Shown: in pieces, positions 63,485-64,000 of the stretch
Layout of the letters: every line of letters begins with the position of its first letter
How positions within the stretch are numbered: position 1 is the stretch's first letter
Assembly: GCF_002321025.1 (NCBI RefSeq)
Contig: NZ_DCLL01000053.1
Span: 97,153 to 161,152, forward strand
DNA: 64,000 nt
Source: Acinetobacter lwoffii
GTDB lineage: Bacteria; Pseudomonadota; Gammaproteobacteria; Pseudomonadales; Moraxellaceae
Direction of reading: 5' to 3'
Made by a program: the position numbers and the translations under genes
The notes under the pieces: generated by a model
What the model was told of the DNA's origin: nothing
Databases searched by the model: none
What the model saw: only the letters and a program-made list of their open reading frames with translations

Positions 63485-63615
63485 ATTTACCCCAAATATT
63501 TTTATAAAGTACTAAAAAATGGATACTACTATAAACATATGATAATTATTACTATTATTTAGTCTTATGAATTAGCCCCAGTACTTTTGTATTTTTCCAG
63601 CTTTTCTTATTTTCA
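63485..63615. promoter_or_regulatory. Promoter region of the nuclease-mcrBC operon
   Basis: Very AT-rich 130 bp upstream of the minus-strand operon. TATAGT can be read on the minus strand near 63530 as a possible -10 element; no clear -35. At 63581-63590, GTACTTTTGT is an inverted partial copy of the 22-bp repeats that follow. Confidence 0.35.
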
Positions 63616-63681
63616 GATGCAAAAGTGTGGCATTACTGACGCAAAAGTACGGTATTGATGATCCAAAAGTTTGGCATTACT
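63616..63681. repeat. Three tandem imperfect 22-bp repeats
   Basis: Units start at 63616, 63638 and 63660 with common core CAAAAGTNTGGCATTACT (the middle unit differs at several positions). A fourth unit appears to begin (GA) at 63682 and is cut by the IS end at 63684. Period of exactly two helical turns suggests same-face protein binding: transposon-end sites or iterons are the main options. Confidence 0.75.
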
Positions 63682-63683
63682 GA

Positions 63684-64000
63684 GGCTTTGTTGCACAAAG
63701 ATTTGAAATGCAAAGCGCCCCTAATTGAGCCAAATTTAAGGCGTAACTTGGGTAAGTGGGCGACCTAATTCCGTAAATCTGTTAAGGACTGCTACACGTG
63801 CATGGATCTCATTCACTTGGCTATCAAAACTCCTTGCACTGAGTTTATCTCCTAATAATTTGATGCAATGCATCTTAGTTTCAACCAAACTTCGCCGATG
63901 ATAGCCTGACCATTTTTTCCATAGCGTGCTGCCTAAACGTTTAATTGTTCGAAGTAATTCATTTCGTTCTAGCGAGCTAATCTTTGTATCTTTCCATGGT
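63684..64000 (-). mobile_element. IS5-family (IS903-group-like) insertion sequence, one end
   Basis: The element begins with GGCTTTGTTGCACAAAG, matching the GGCTTTGTTG terminal repeats of IS903-type IS5 elements, and carries the 3' end of a transposase gene on the minus strand 52 bp inside. It continues past the window edge, so its other end and target duplication are not visible. Confidence 0.85.
63736..64000 (-). CDS. IS5-family transposase (C-terminal part)
   Basis: The last ~88 codons of a DDE transposase, reading in frame from the window edge to TAA at 63736-63738. Key segment WKKWSGYHRRSLVETKMHC contains the Y-x2-R-x3-E-x2-M pattern (Y2 region with the catalytic Glu) of IS5-type transposases, followed by GDKLSARSFDSQVNEI. 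No stop or frameshift in the visible part, so the element may be active. The 5' part is outside the window. Confidence 0.88.
   Translation of the reverse strand, partial: PWKDTKISSLERNELLRTIKRLGSTLWKKWSGYHRRSLVETKMHCIKLLGDKLSARSFDSQVNEIHARVAVLNRFTELGRPLTQVTP

Noticed and set aside
63616..63681. CRISPR array
   Set aside because: The repeats are contiguous with no unique spacers, and no cas genes are present.

Overview
The window is chromosomal DNA from an Acinetobacter species. The evidence is moderately A+T-rich DNA, an Hfq with a very long glycine-rich tail, the order exbB-exbD-msbA-lpxK-kdsB-holB-pilZ-tatD, the amgK/murU cell-wall recycling pair next to lptD-surA, and small proteins typical of this genus. 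I assigned the genus by recognising proteins and gene order, not by a database search.

Layout. Positions 1-4.6 kb hold translation and housekeeping genes on the minus strand: rpsA (partial), cmk, a SRPBCC protein, tadA, an enoyl-CoA hydratase-like hydrolase, ung and a 6-pyruvoyl-tetrahydropterin synthase-like gene. A minor-pseudopilin block of type II secretion (gspH-I-J-K) and a TetR regulator follow (4.7-8.0 kb). A long minus-strand run (8.1-19 kb) carries tatD, pilZ, holB, kdsB, lpxK, msbA, exbD, exbB, parB, parA, rsmG, murU and amgK, which together serve lipid A/KDO synthesis and export, replication, chromosome partition and peptidoglycan recycling. lptD-surA (outer-membrane biogenesis) run divergently. 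hfq-miaA-mutL-tsaE follow, then two pseudouridine synthases, a RelB/DinJ-type antitoxin without an obvious toxin, a GNAT enzyme, a PIF1-like helicase, an unusual 668-residue protein, a lipid acyltransferase/ketosynthase pair and hrpA (to 40.9 kb).

From 41 to 54.2 kb the genes alternate in direction: ahpC and ahpF (peroxide defence), small conserved proteins, a secreted beta-lactamase-fold hydrolase, a LysE exporter, fxsA, ruvC, acylphosphatase, nnr/queG (divergent) and bioB. A 37-residue Cys-containing microprotein, too short for ordinary gene calling, closes this stretch.

The right end (about 54.69 kb to the window edge) looks like a genomic island. It begins at what appears to be the displaced 3' end of a minus-strand tRNA gene, still followed by its terminator. 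Inside are a metallophosphatase divergent from an unrecognised 235-residue protein, then a three-gene minus-strand operon. That operon encodes a 1147-residue RecB-like nuclease/RNase H-fold exonuclease/SF1 helicase, a McrB GTPase whose motor domain appears to be interrupted by an EVE/PUA-like module, and McrC. Next come three tandem 22-bp repeats cut by an IS5-family element that runs off the window. This island is the best candidate for an undescribed defence system: modified-base sensing (EVE-McrB), cleavage (McrC), a large nuclease-helicase, and a possible phosphatase/unknown accessory pair. Two protein-coding genes (gspI and hrpA) also carry in-frame insertions containing palindromic DNA.
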